From NCBI RefSeq assembly GCF_000952155.1, contig NZ_JYON01000026.1:1-64000 (forward strand): 64,000 nucleotides of DNA, read 5' to 3'. The stretch is from Aliterella atlantica CENA595 (GTDB lineage Bacteria > Cyanobacteriota > Cyanobacteriia > Cyanobacteriales > Chroococcidiopsidaceae). Made by a program: the position numbers and the translations under genes. Below, piece by piece: positions 46,188 to 56,100 of this stretch. The notes beneath the pieces were generated by a model. It was not told the origin of the DNA. It did not search any database and saw nothing but the letters and a program-made list of their open reading frames with translations. Position 1 is the first letter of the stretch. The number at the start of each line of letters is the position of its first letter.

Positions 46188-46412
46188 GTGCAAATTGCAT
46201 TAACAAAGGTGTTTCAGAAAGTTCCAGAAGGCTATATTGGCTTTGTCGAAGAATTGCCTGGAGTTAACACGCAAGGAAATTCTATTGAAGAAGCTAGAAT
46301 AAATCTAGAGGAAGCTATTGGGCTAGTTTTAGAGGCAAATCGCCTACTTGCTGAAGAACAGATCCAAGGACAAGATGCGATTAAAGAGTCTGTTTTTCTT
46401 TACCTTGCATGA
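46188..46412 (+). CDS. hicB: HicB-family antitoxin
   Basis: A 74-residue HicB domain: IALTKVFQKVPEGYIGFVEELPGVNTQGNSIEEARINLEEAIGLVLE, the partial RNase-H-like fold of HicB. GTG start at 46188. It ends in TGA overlapping an ATG (ATGA), but the toxin gene that follows is cut short. The orphan antitoxin could still act as a repressor. Confidence 0.85.
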   Translation: MQIALTKVFQKVPEGYIGFVEELPGVNTQGNSIEEARINLEEAIGLVLEANRLLAEEQIQGQDAIKESVFLYLA

Positions 46413-46489
46413 AGCGTCTAGATTCGATCCGCCATATTGAGGCTTACGGTTGCGAATTTTTGAGGAAAGGAGCCAACCATACAAGATAA
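46409..46489 (+). pseudogene. hicA: Truncated HicA toxin
   Basis: The first 26 codons read MKRLDSIRHIEAYGCEFLRKGANHTR, the classic HicA N-terminus (dsRNA-binding-like fold with the GxNH catalytic His). A stop at 46487-46489 ends the frame; the normal length is 55-80. The DNA that follows codes for a WD40 fragment instead of the rest of HicA. It is very likely inactive. Confidence 0.75.
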
Positions 46490-46622
46490 TTATTTGGGAT
46501 TTGGCGACCAATAGCCAGCTACAAGTATTGCAGGGGCATACAGCGCCCATCGGGAATTTGTTGCTAGTTACAGCATTGATAGAGCAATTAAAATTTGGGG
46601 AGTGCCAGAGTTGCTTAGTTAG
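46483..46622 (+). pseudogene. WD40-repeat fragment fused behind hicA
   Basis: One frame reads KIIIWDLATNSQLQVLQGHTAPI, the end of one WD40 blade and the start of the next (W-D, G-H). A second frame reads VASYSIDRAIKIWGVPELLS then stop, another blade end. Cyanobacteria have many WD40-repeat kinases and scaffold proteins. This is a frameshifted remnant of one. Confidence 0.65.
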
Positions 46623-46787
46623 CGATCGCTTGTCCTATCTTTAATTTAAAACCCTTCAAGATGCTCTTGCTGCGAATAAATATGCACTATTTATCGGTAA
46701 TAAGTTATTTCGCTTGCAGATACTTAGCATAGGTTGTACTTTGAAGTTTAGGGTGTAAAGTTTTTAATTGAGAAAGAAGCGATCGCC

Positions 46788-48107
46788 ATGTCAAAAACGA
46801 TCGAGCAGCCAATCCGAAAAGTAGAATCAGAGTTAAAACCGAAAAATCGCTGGAAAATAGGTTTAGCTATCGCCGCAGCGATCGCATTAGGAGCTTTTGC
46901 TTTCAACCGATTGCAACAATCGCCAACTACTACACCCGAACCTGTTACTAGCCCTACACCCGTTGCTGATGCTGTGACAGCCTTGGGAAGACTAGAACCG
47001 CAAGGAGAAGTAATTAATATTTCTGCCCCTAGTTCAACTCAGGGTATGGGGGCGCGAGTTGATAAGATGATGGTCAGGGAAGGGCAATTAGTTCAAGCTG
47101 GACAAATCCTCGCCATTCTCGATAATCGCGATCGCTCGGCGGCGGCTTTAGAACAAGCCAAACAACAAGTAGAAATTGCCCGCGCCAATTTAGCTAAAGT
47201 CAAAGCTGGAGCGCAAACTGGGGAAATCGAAGCCCAAAAAGCAGCGATCGCTCGTTTGCAAGCACAACTAAGTGGCGAAGTTAAGGCAGCTGATGCTACT
47301 ATTGCCCGCATTCAAGCCGAGTTGCAAGGACAAACTGATACTTTAAAAGCCACAGTTGCGCGGACTGAAGCCGAACAGCGCAACGCTTTAATCGACTTGC
47401 AGCGCTACCAAGACTTATATAAAAGTGGGGCGATTTCAGCCCAAGAATTGGAACGCAGGCGACTAAGTGCGGTAACGACAACAGAACAACTCAACGAAAG
47501 CGAAGCTACGCGCACAGAAAGAGTATCAACCCTACAACAGCAGCTAATTGAAGCAAGAGCAATCAAAGATCGCACAGTAGCAACTTTAGGGCAGCAAATT
47601 AATGAAGCTAAGGCTACTTTGAATAAAATTGCCGAAATTCGCCCCCAAGATGTCCAAGTAGCGCAAGCAGAAGTAAATAATGCGATCGCAGGAGTCAAGC
47701 AAGCGCAAGCCGATTTAGCTTTAACTTACGTCACAGCGCCAGAGTCGGGTGAAGTTATGAAAGTTCATACCCAATCAGGCGAAACTGTTAGCACTAATGG
47801 TATTGCGGAACTAGGTAAAACTGACCAAATGTTAGTAATTGCCGAAGTATTAGAAGAAGATATTAGTAAAATTCGTCTCGGACAAAGAGCAACTATTACT
47901 AGCGATAACAATGCTTTTGCAGGCGAACTGAGGGGAACTGTAGTCGAAGTTGGCAGACAAATCGGCAAACAAAATGTTATTGATAGCGACCCCGCCGCTG
48001 ATGTAGATGCTAGAGTTGTGGAAGTCAAAATTAGACTAAATTCTCAAGCTAGCCGCAAGGTTTCTGGCTTAACTTATGCCAAAGTCATTGTGGCAATTAC
48101 TATTTAA
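46788..48107 (+). CDS. devB: DevB-type membrane fusion protein (HlyD-like)
   Basis: A 439-residue periplasmic adaptor of the ABC exporter. An N-terminal membrane helix (WKIGLAIAAAIALGAFAFNRL, about 22-42) is followed by a lipoyl-like half (AVTALGRLEPQGEVINISAP), a long coiled-coil hairpin (about 115-300, with many Ala/Glu/Gln heptads) and the second lipoyl half (YVTAPESGEVMKVHTQSGETV). In Anabaena the DevBCA exporter works with a TolC-like protein. The ATG lies 15 nt before devC. Confidence 0.9.
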   Translation: MSKTIEQPIRKVESELKPKNRWKIGLAIAAAIALGAFAFNRLQQSPTTTPEPVTSPTPVADAVTALGRLEPQGEVINISAPSSTQGMGARVDKMMVREGQLVQAGQILAILDNRDRSAAALEQAKQQVEIARANLAKVKAGAQTGEIEAQKAAIARLQAQLSGEVKAADATIARIQAELQGQTDTLKATVARTEAEQRNALIDLQRYQDLYKSGAISAQELERRRLSAVTTTEQLNESEATRTERVSTLQQQLIEARAIKDRTVATLGQQINEAKATLNKIAEIRPQDVQVAQAEVNNAIAGVKQAQADLALTYVTAPESGEVMKVHTQSGETVSTNGIAELGKTDQMLVIAEVLEEDISKIRLGQRATITSDNNAFAGELRGTVVEVGRQIGKQNVIDSDPAADVDARVVEVKIRLNSQASRKVSGLTYAKVIVAITI

Positions 48108-48121
48108 CTCAAGCAAAAATA

Positions 48122-49279
48122 ATGTTTAAAAAAATCCCTCTAGCATGGCTGCAACTAACTAGGGAAAGAACGCGCCTAGTAATTGCGCTAGCTGGAATTG
48201 CTTTTGCTGATATTCTCATGTTTATGCAACTTGGTTTTCGCGAAGCCTTGTTTGATGCCAATGTGCTTTTGCATAAAAGTTTAGAGGGAGATATTGTATT
48301 AATCAATCCCCAGTCAGATGCTTTATTGTCAATGCAATCGTTTTCGCAAAGACGCTTGTACCAAGCATTAGCAGTAAAATCTGTATCATCTGTCCATCCT
48401 ATATATTTAGACTTTACTGGGTGGAAAAACCCCCAAACTCGCAAGCTTCGCAATATTCAAGTTATTGGTATTAATCCAGAAGATAAATTGTTTGCATTGC
48501 CAGGAGTTGCAGAGAAGTTAGACGTAATTAAATTACCTGATGTTGTAATTTTTGATAAAGGTTCAAGAGCAGAGTTTGGACCAATTGCTGCTGACATTGA
48601 GCAAGGTAAATTTGTCAATACAGAAGTAGATGGCAGGAAAGTTAAAGTAGGAGGAATATTCGAGTTAGGCGCATCTTTTGGAGCAGATGGAAATATAATT
48701 ACTAGCGATCAAAACTTTTTACGCATATTTGCTGACAAGAGAAAGTTTGGCTTGATTGATATTGGTGTAATTAATTTAAAACCTGGTACGGATGTAGAAG
48801 TAGCTAAAGCTCAAATTCAAAACTTTTTGCCTAAAGATATTAAAGTATTAACAAAACAAGAATTTGTCGATTTTGAGAAAGATTATTGGGCAAGTAGTAC
48901 GGCAATTGGCTTTATCTTTACGCTCGGTACAATCATGGGTTTTATTGTCGGAACTGTGATTGTTTACCAAATTCTTTACAGTGAAGTTTCCGACCATATG
49001 CCAGAATATGCAACTTTAAAAGCAATGGGTTATACTCAAACCTATTTGCTATTGGTAGTTTTTCAAGAAGCTTTGATTTTAGCAATTTTGGGCTTTATGC
49101 CTGGATTTGGCTTTGCGATGGTTCAGTACACGATGGCAAGGAACGCGACATTATTACCGATCGCTATGACGGCAAGAAGAGCAATAACAGTCATAATATT
49201 AACTATACTGATGTGCTTCATTTCAGGAGCGATCGCCGTACGCAAACTCCGTTCTGCCGATCCTGCTGACATTTTCTAA
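48122..49279 (+). CDS. devC: DevC-type ABC exporter permease
   Basis: A 385-residue MacB-like permease: one N-terminal helix (TRLVIALAGIAFADILMFMQLGF), a large periplasmic domain (about 40-250) and three C-terminal helices (about 258-290, 305-335, 350-370). FtsX-like C-terminal domain. DevC family members begin with this RTRLVIALAGIAFADILMFMQLGFR block. It pairs with devB and devA. Confidence 0.9.
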   Translation: MFKKIPLAWLQLTRERTRLVIALAGIAFADILMFMQLGFREALFDANVLLHKSLEGDIVLINPQSDALLSMQSFSQRRLYQALAVKSVSSVHPIYLDFTGWKNPQTRKLRNIQVIGINPEDKLFALPGVAEKLDVIKLPDVVIFDKGSRAEFGPIAADIEQGKFVNTEVDGRKVKVGGIFELGASFGADGNIITSDQNFLRIFADKRKFGLIDIGVINLKPGTDVEVAKAQIQNFLPKDIKVLTKQEFVDFEKDYWASSTAIGFIFTLGTIMGFIVGTVIVYQILYSEVSDHMPEYATLKAMGYTQTYLLLVVFQEALILAILGFMPGFGFAMVQYTMARNATLLPIAMTARRAITVIILTILMCFISGAIAVRKLRSADPADIF

Positions 49280-49294
49280 TCTCAGGAGTTGCCA

Positions 49295-50005
49295 ATGTCT
49301 CAAGTAGAACCAGTAATTGCGATTGAAAATATCAATCATTACTATGGCAAAGGAAATCTCCGCAAACAGGTTTTATTTGACATCAACTTGAATATTGATG
49401 CTGGGGAAATCGTAATCATGACCGGACCATCAGGTTCGGGTAAGACAACTTTGCTCAGTTTGATTGGTTGTTTGCGTTCTGTGCAAGAAGGAAGTATGAG
49501 GCTGCTAGGTCAAGAGTTAAACGGCGCTAGCGAACAAAAACTCATTCAAATGCGCCGTCAAATTGGTTATATTTTCCAAGCACACAATTTACTGGGGTTT
49601 CTCACCGCCAGACAAAACGTGCAAATGTCTATCGAACTCAAAGATGGGGTATCGAAGAAAGAAGCCGAAGCAAAATCGGCAGCTATGTTGGAAGCAGTAG
49701 GCTTAAAAGAGCGCATCAACTACTACCCTGATAACCTTTCTGGCGGACAAAAACAACGCATTGCGATCGCGCGTGCTTTGGTAAACCATCCCAAATTAGT
49801 TTTAGCTGACGAACCGACAGCAGCTTTAGACAAAAAATCGGGACGCGATGTTGTAGAAATCATGCAACGCCTCGCCAAAGAGCAAGGATCGACGATTTTG
49901 CTAGTAACTCACGACAACCGGATTTTAGATATTGCCGATCGCATTGTCGATATGGAAGATGGCTATTTAACCCGCAACGCCGAACTTACAAGCACTTCTA
50001 GCTAA
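49295..50005 (+). CDS. devA: DevA-type ABC exporter ATP-binding protein
   Basis: A 236-residue ATPase. Walker A is MTGPSGSGKTTLLSLIG (about 44-60), the signature is NLSGGQKQRIAIARALV, Walker B is LVLADEPTAALD, and the H-loop is LLVTHDNRI. ATG 49295 has CAGGAG six bases before it and is preferred over TTG 49289. In Anabaena DevBCA exports heterocyst glycolipids; in unicellular species the substrate is unknown, so the names reflect homology only. Confidence 0.9.
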   Translation: MSQVEPVIAIENINHYYGKGNLRKQVLFDINLNIDAGEIVIMTGPSGSGKTTLLSLIGCLRSVQEGSMRLLGQELNGASEQKLIQMRRQIGYIFQAHNLLGFLTARQNVQMSIELKDGVSKKEAEAKSAAMLEAVGLKERINYYPDNLSGGQKQRIAIARALVNHPKLVLADEPTAALDKKSGRDVVEIMQRLAKEQGSTILLVTHDNRILDIADRIVDMEDGYLTRNAELTSTSS

Positions 50006-50161
50006 AATCTTGCTGCGTAGTACAAATTCAACGACCAAGAAAATGCTGATATCCCCATTAACTTCATAGATAAAAACAGTAATTTCACTGGCGATCTCTT
50101 CATAGGTAAATGATTAGAATCAACACAGTTAGAAAAGATTTCTCCTCCTGATTCATCTACC

Positions 50162-50185
50162 CCGCAAGCCTACTTAGGCTTGCGG
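50162..50185 (+). terminator. Strong hairpin between devA and a small membrane peptide
   Basis: CCGCAAGCCT (50162-50171) and AGGCTTGCGG (50176-50185) form a 10-bp perfect stem with a 4-nt loop, 28 nt before the small gene. There is no T-run after it, so it may serve as a transcript barrier or a 5' stabilising stem for the small mRNA. Confidence 0.5.
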
Positions 50186-50213
50186 ATTACCTAAACTAAA
50201 GAGAGCAAAAACT

Positions 50214-50312
50214 ATGTCGGTATTTGAAACCTTCTTCGCCTTCAGTTTTACTTCTATTGCCGCTGTATCTTTACTTGCAACTGCCTTAGCTTATCAACCT
50301 AAGTTTCGCTAA
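50214..50312 (+). CDS. 32-residue single-helix membrane peptide
   Basis: ATG 50214 gives MSVFETFFAFSFTSIAAVSL followed by LATALAYQPKFR and stop. It is one hydrophobic helix with a polar C-terminus, the layout of small photosystem, cytochrome b6f or NDH subunits. I cannot match it to PetM, PetN, PetG, PsbX or Psb30. A purine-rich stretch (AGAGAGCAA) lies before the start. It is a real-looking small gene. Confidence 0.5.
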   Translation: MSVFETFFAFSFTSIAAVSLLATALAYQPKFR

Positions 50313-50485
50313 CTATCTCTGACCGTTTCTATACTTAACTAAGTCTCTACCTCTACTCTAACTATAATCGTCCGCTTTTATACTTAATATCATGTCCGAC
50401 AAATCAATTATGATTTCGCTCAGGAATTGCGACCAATAAATAAACGCTTGCCGCAGCAAGTCATTATAGTGAGATAATACAACTT

Positions 50486-50626
50486 ATGCAGCAAGTGTTG
50501 ACAATAGTTTGTCAGATTCAACCAACTCCTACTCAGGTGGTAAAGATAGATGCCACTTTAAAGGCATTTCCGGATGCTTGCAACTATAGCAATCCTGAAT
50601 CATCTATGAAAATAAACCATACATGA
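50486..50626 (+). pseudogene. TnpB N-terminal relic (IS200/IS605 family)
   Basis: The 46 codons from ATG 50486 read MQQVLTIVCQIQPTPTQVVK then IDATLKAFPDACNYSN, the N-terminus of TnpB (OrfB) proteins of IS605-type elements. After that the frame is unrelated and stops at 50626. The rest of TnpB and any TnpA are absent. It is a short scar, probably old. Confidence 0.8.
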
Positions 50627-50662
50627 ATATTTTTGGGAAATTAAAAATTTGCTGATGAGTTA

Positions 50663-50836
50663 CTAGCTCAAATAATCGCTTGACAGCAAAGATTTACACA
50701 GATGATAGAACTCTCGGAAGAACCTCTTTGCGTGTAGCCAAACATCTTCAACAGAATTTTGTGCAGGGGCATTTGGGGCAAAGCGAATGCAAGTAATCTG
50801 CCCATCCAACTCATCCAAATGCCGTTGGTACGCACG
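50663..50836 (-). pseudogene. IS630-family transposase C-terminal relic
   Basis: The frame reads RAYQRHLDELDGQITCIRFAPNAPAQNSVEDVWLHAKRFFREFYHLC, the end of the DDE catalytic domain of IS630-type transposases (final Glu in VEDVW). It is joined directly behind the IS1 relic. The catalytic front part is missing. Confidence 0.75.
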
Positions 50837-51000
50837 AACATTGCTGGGTTTTATCTTTACCGATGTGATGTTTGATTTCGGGAGGGAGGACACGCTCATA
50901 GCCACCCCAGTCGTCACTGTTGAACTGCTTACAGTCAGTTTTTCCTTCAGTGTTGTTTACTAATTGCTCAATCAAAGCATCAGTGTGTTTGCAAGCAAGC

Positions 51001-51026
51001 TTTCGGGAAGAAGCTTCTTCCCGAAA
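51001..51026. repeat. 26-nt perfect palindrome in the IS1 relic
   Basis: The arms TTTCGGGAAGAAG / CTTCTTCCCGAAA form a perfect palindrome. With flanks it adds a 42-nt in-frame segment (ATFREEASSRKLAC) between ARVG and KHTDAL of the transposase. Confidence 0.75.
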
Positions 51027-51156
51027 CGTTGCGCCCACTCGTGCGGCAAGAATTAAGCCACTGGAATTAGCGAGGCTCAACCCAATCCAACGATCCCCCA
51101 CTTCTAGTTCTTGGTCACAACACTGTTTCTGTTTTTTGAAACAAATGACAAGGCAA

Positions 51157-51183
51157 AATTGGGGAGAATTATTCTTCCCAATT
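51157..51183. repeat. 27-nt imperfect palindrome in the IS1 relic
   Basis: AATTGGGGAGAATTATTCTT then CCCAATT is self-complementary apart from two mismatched pairs. The transposase changes frame here, so this insertion probably broke the gene. Confidence 0.6.
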
Positions 51184-51656
51184 GTTGCCACCACATCTTA
51201 TCCCTACTCACTTCTTCAGTTTGCACGGCTTGTACTTCTGCATTATGAACAAGTTGTGCTTTCGCTCTGGCGGCTCGAACATTACTCACAACTGTGTTGT
51301 AAGCAAGTTCGGTGATGCGGCTAATCCCGCGCAAGCTACTGCCTTCGCTATGGGCTTGCAGCACGGGCGCGAATTTGATTTGCTCTGGGCTGACATAACG
51401 GCGATAGTACAAGCTGTCAAAGCTCTCTGAGAACGTTTGATGACAAGCTGGGCAGAGATAACGTTGATGACCGTTGGGCATCTTGCCGTGTTTATGGTCT
51501 TTGGGGTGACCGCACAGAGGACATTGCATAGATGAGTTTCCAATGACATAGGCTTCTCTACTCTACTAATCCCACATCTTTTTGACGCACTACCACGCAA
51601 GAGAATAAGGCGCATTGGGTTGCGCCTTTGCTTATGGATTAATTTTTAAGTTTTGT

Positions 51657-51839
51657 TTAGTTCTTACCAACTTCTCTTTGGTATTTTTCGGCTACTGCTT
51701 CTCTGAGCCACTCTGATTTGTTAGGTAGCGATCGCACGTAGGCATCCAAATCTACTGGCAGCTTTACCGCTACTGGGTATTCTGCTACTGGTTTATCGTA
51801 TATCTGTTTTAATTTATATTTCGGATTAGGATTTGACAT
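51657..51839 (-). CDS. Small ribbon-helix-helix-like protein
   Basis: A 60-residue protein with PVAVKLPVDLDAYVRSLPNKSEWLREAVAEKYQREV. The pattern of a beta strand, helix and a second helix ending in EWLREAVAEK fits a CopG/ribbon-helix-helix-like domain. No toxin gene is next to it. An antitoxin or small regulator is plausible. Confidence 0.5.
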   Translation of the reverse strand: MSNPNPKYKLKQIYDKPVAEYPVAVKLPVDLDAYVRSLPNKSEWLREAVAEKYQREVGKN

Positions 51840-51967
51840 TGTAGGTAAACGTCATGCTGTGTTATAATTTTATTATAGTTAAAGCCGGAAGAACAAGCAA
51901 CCAACTTCACTTCTTCCGGCAAAGCTCAACTTAATGTACACGAAGCTAATGTATACGGAGCTTATGT

Positions 51968-52417
51968 ATGGATTTTAGCGCGAATAGCGGTTTGGCGATC
52001 GCCCCAGATCGAGTTTCTGACAATTTAAATGCTCAAGTTTTGTTATCTGTGCCTCAAAGCGATCGCGTTCGTACTCCTCAACGTCGCGCCCGTTACAGCG
52101 ATAAACAGAGGATTCGGCTCAAAGATGCAAAAAGTTGGGTGTTGCGACGTTCTGGGTGCAGTAATACAGCAGAAATTAAGAAATATCTGAAGATTTTGGG
52201 TAAAAAGCTCGATTTGCGGTTAACTAGCGCTTGGATCGCAATTTATAAGGAATTAGCTGAGGCAATTAGGAATTTGGTACTCGCTTTAGGTAGCGATCGC
52301 TTGTTTGAGTTTGTTCCGTTGCCTGTATATTTGGCGGAAGTTGTGGAGCAAGTAGAATTTGCATCTATACAGTCGAAGTCTGCTGGCGCAGAATCATTAG
52401 TAGATTTTCCTGGTTGA
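51968..52417 (+). CDS. Hypothetical protein
   Basis: A 149-residue protein. The middle is basic and helical (RYSDKQRIRLKDAKSWVLRRSGCSNTAEIKKYLKILGKKLDLRLTSAWIAIYKEL, about 42-95). The first 40 residues are low in structure. I do not recognise a family. The basic core could bind nucleic acid. No partner gene within 300 nt. Confidence 0.5.
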   Translation: MDFSANSGLAIAPDRVSDNLNAQVLLSVPQSDRVRTPQRRARYSDKQRIRLKDAKSWVLRRSGCSNTAEIKKYLKILGKKLDLRLTSAWIAIYKELAEAIRNLVLALGSDRLFEFVPLPVYLAEVVEQVEFASIQSKSAGAESLVDFPG

Positions 52418-52826
52418 GCGATCGCGCGTGTGGTTTGCTATTTCTATTTAGAATTAGAAACTCGTATAGCTAATTTTGGCTATTTGGTGAATACGTAGAG
52501 TGGTACGCGTAACAAATAAAACAGCGATCGCGTGTCCTAAATAATGGATGTCTGCGTGGATTTACTTGTTAGTAGTTTCACGTCATTCGCTTGCTTTCAA
52601 ATAAGTCAGTGAAAACGCTGATGTCTTTGCAGTACAAGGGAAACGTCATCTGCCATAGGTATTATTAAAACAATTGATTCTCAAAAGATTTTATATTTTT
52701 ACAAGTATCAAATAGGGTTGCAATTTAGGTATTTGCCCCGCGCTTTTTCGAGAAAAGAGTGCATACGATATAGCACATAGCACATCATATGCTGCATCAC
52801 ACAGCAAGCTCTGGAGTTCATGTCAG
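52418..52826. other. 409-nt gene-free stretch before the XRE gene, with a tandem TAGCACA
   Basis: No reading frame of note. TAGCACA occurs twice in tandem at 52771-52784, about 45 nt before the XRE gene, a possible operator for that regulator. HIP1-like sites are near 52420 and 52524. The rest is AT-rich. Confidence 0.35.
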
Positions 52827-53069
52827 ATGTTAGTCAACAAGCTTTTATTAATAAGCCAGCCGCGAATTGGCGCACTTATTCGTGAAATTCGTTTGGAGAC
52901 TGGGCTGACACAAGAACAATTTGCTAGTCAACTGGGCGTTACGTGTTCTACCATGAACCGCTGGGAGCGAGGCAGATCGAAGCCTTCTCCTTTGGCTATA
53001 CAGAAGATCGAGCAGCTACTAGAGCAGATGGGTAAGAAAGATTTGTTGGCTAAGTATTTAGCTGATTAG
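52827..53069 (+). CDS. XRE-family helix-turn-helix regulator
   Basis: An 80-residue regulator with the HTH_3 core IGALIREIRLETGLTQEQFASQLGVTCSTMNRWERGRSKPSPLAIQKIEQLLEQMG (about 14-69). It lies 74 nt before the methyltransferase gene on the same strand. In restriction systems such small controllers delay or limit restriction gene expression, which fits here (inference). Confidence 0.88.
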   Translation: MLVNKLLLISQPRIGALIREIRLETGLTQEQFASQLGVTCSTMNRWERGRSKPSPLAIQKIEQLLEQMGKKDLLAKYLAD

Positions 53070-53143
53070 CTCTAAGCAAAAGGTAGGTATATAGCCTACT
53101 GACAATAATTTTTAACTCAAAAAATATAGGGAATTGGTGGTTT

Positions 53144-56100
53144 ATGACTTTCACCAAGCAGCTTTCGCGTGCTTTGATGACTGGCACAAATGAGGAGCGC
53201 GTTGAAGAATTACGCAAAATTTTAAAATATCCCGTTCAACAAAAAGATCCTGGCGGTTCTAGGTTCTATTATCTGCATCCTGGTGAGGATGAAGCGGAAG
53301 CTAGGGACACTTGCCCGATCGCAGTTGGCTTTTATTCTGAACTAAATGATGCCACAGACGGGGAAATTAGAAGTTTTTTGACTGCTGGGGAGCCGCAACC
53401 AGAAATTTATAAGCATTACACGAGCAGAGTTTCGGAAGATCAGCCTGTAATGTATTTGCTGCTACCAGCCAAAGAAGGTGCTGGGCGAGTACCGTTGGTA
53501 TTGCCAAATGAAGGAGGTTTGCGATCGCGCCAAATCCAAACATTTGATTGGAATGAGCCAGAACTATTGGCGCGGTTGAGGCGCTTGGAGCAAGGAGTGC
53601 TACCCATTGCGACAAGAGCCTTGTGTTCGGTTCCTTTGGTGGAGGGTGTTTTCTACGATCCGATTAAGACTGCTAAAGAATTGGCGAGAAGTCTTGCTGA
53701 GGTGGCACGGAAGATTGAGAAAGCTATTCCTACTGTTTATGACGCTGAAAAGAAAGATGGATATCTGCATAAGCTGCTAAAGAATTTTCAGCGAGATTTA
53801 TTACCAAATTTACAAGCGACTCCACATAACGAGAAAGATTATAGTTTTGCCGATATTTATGCTCAAACAATCGCTTATGGACTATTTACCGCTAGAGTAT
53901 TTAATCATGTAAAAGATGAAAGAGAAGGCAAAGCAAAAGAAACTGATTTCAATCGTCAGGATGCTTGGAAGCAGCTACCAGAGACTAATCCATTCCTTCG
54001 CAAGCTGTTTCGCGAGATATCAGAGCAAAAGTCCCAAGAATTGGGCAAGGAGTTGATAGAGGCGATCGCAGATATATTTATTATTCTCCGCAAGACTAAG
54101 ATGGATGCGATTTTGTCAGACTTTCGGCAGAAGATGAATCAGGAAGATATTGTAATTCGCTTCTATGAGGACTTCTTAAAAGCATACAAACCAGAGATGC
54201 GAGAACTTCGGGGAGTTTACTACACTCCAGAGCCGATAGTTTCGTACATTGTGCGATCGGTTGACAGTATTCTTAAAGCTGATTTTGGGCTAGAAGATGG
54301 ACTTGTTGATGCTACTAAAGTTCAGGTAAAAACTAAAGATGGTAAAAATACAAAGGAAACTCACAAGGTTCTCATAACCGATGTAGCAATTGGCACTGGT
54401 ACTTTCTTACACAGTGTAATTGACCATATTCATAAATCGTTTAAGCCTAGCCAACAATTAACTTGGTCAGATTATGTGTCTCAGCACTTACTACCTCGAT
54501 TGTCTGGGTTTGAATTGCTGATGGCTCCCTACGCTGTAGCTCACATGAAATTGGGCTTGCAACTAGCTGAATTAGGCTACAAATTTGATACGGATGAAAG
54601 ATTACGAGTTTATTTGACCAACGCTTTGCAAGAGGCTTTTCAAATTCCCCCTGCTGATGGTTTTGACAATTGGATTAGAGATGAGGCAGATGCAGCCAAT
54701 ATAATCAAGCAAGAAGCGCCAGTAATGGTTTTGCTAGGAAATCCGCCTTATTCTGGTCACTCTGCTAATAACGGAACTTGGATTAGTAATCTTCTCAAGG
54801 GCAAAGATACAATTACAAGTCAAGAAACGAGTAGTTACTTTGAAGTAGATGGTAAACCGCTTGGTGAGAAGAATCCTAAATGGCTGAATGACGACTATGT
54901 AAAATTTATCCGCTTTTCTCAGTGGAGGATTGAACAAACAGGCTACGGTATCTTGGCGTTTGTCACTAATCACGGTTATTTAGATAATCCTACGTTTCGT
55001 GGGATGCGTCAAAGTTTGATGGAAACTTTTGATGATATTTATGTTCTGGATTTGCACGGTAATAGCAAAAAGAAAGAGCGTTGTCCTGATGGTTCAAAGG
55101 ATGAAAATGTCTTCGATATTCAACAAGGAGTATCAATCAACATATTTGTTAAGCATCCTAATGGAAAAAAAGAAAATGCAACTGTTCATCATGCAAACCT
55201 TTGGGGTGTCCAAGAGTGCAAATATAACTGGCTCAAAGAAAACGACATAAATACAACTCAGTGGACTACTTTGCAGCCGCAGTCGCCGTTCTATCTGTTT
55301 GTTCCACAAAATAATGATCTACTGGCTGAATACCAAGATGGTTTAAAAATAACAGAAGCAATGTCTACTAATGGATGGGGTATTGCAACTAGAAAAGATT
55401 ATTTACTAACAGACTTTACAGTAGAGAGTTTAACTCAACGTATGTCAATAGTAGTTAATGGCACACTGGATGAAGCATACCAAGAAGGAGTAAAAGATAA
55501 TGAGAGTTGGTCTTTCTCAAAAATAAAGAATAGATTAGGAAGCGACATTAAAAGTCGAGTTTACAGCTACTATTACCGCCCATTCGATTATCGTTACATC
55601 TTCTACGAACCTCTTATGATTGAGAGAGGAGACCACCGTTTACCAATTGCAAAGAATTTTATACACGAACGTAATAATTTAAGTTTACTTATTAGCAGAA
55701 CAGGAGCCGCATCAGGTTCTCCTATTTGGGATGTGATGTTTGTAGGGGATAGCTTGAGCGATCTTAATCTATTTAGAAGAGGAGGAGCATTTATATTTCC
55801 TCTCTATCTTTATCCTGACACAGATAATCTTCACCAATCTACAACAGCAGAACAACGCCGCCCCAATTTCTCTGAAGATTTCCTCAATGCGATTAAAGAC
55901 AAGCTTGGTTATATTCCTACCCCAGAAGCAATTTTTTATTACATCTACGCCATATTTCACTCACCTACCTATCGCACCCGCTATGCTGAATTTCTCAAAA
56001 TAGACTTTCCGCGCGTTCCTCTTACAAGTTGCGATCGCCTTTTCCGCCAGTTAGCAACATACGGAGAAGAATTAGTAGCACTGCACTTAATGAAATCTCC

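Larger units (their letters stand above)
50837..51594 (-). mobile_element. IS1-type element relic with frameshift and two palindromic insertions
   Basis: The minus strand encodes a zinc-finger start (CPLCGHPKDHKHGKMPNGHQ and RYLCPACHQTF, from 51529), the IS1-type helix-turn-helix (SLRGISRITELAYNTVV) and, in another frame, KQCCDQELEVGDRWIGLSLANS and FNSDDWGGYERVLPPEIKHH of the catalytic part. Near 51157-51183 and 51001-51026 short palindromes interrupt the protein; the first coincides with the frame change. The likely terminal inverted repeat is at 51571-51594 (GGTAGTGCGTC on the minus strand). The 3' end is lost at a junction with an IS630 fragment. Confidence 0.7.

Noticed and set aside
46788-50005. 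Proof that the organism makes heterocysts
   Set aside because: DevBCA-type exporters also occur in non-heterocystous cyanobacteria.
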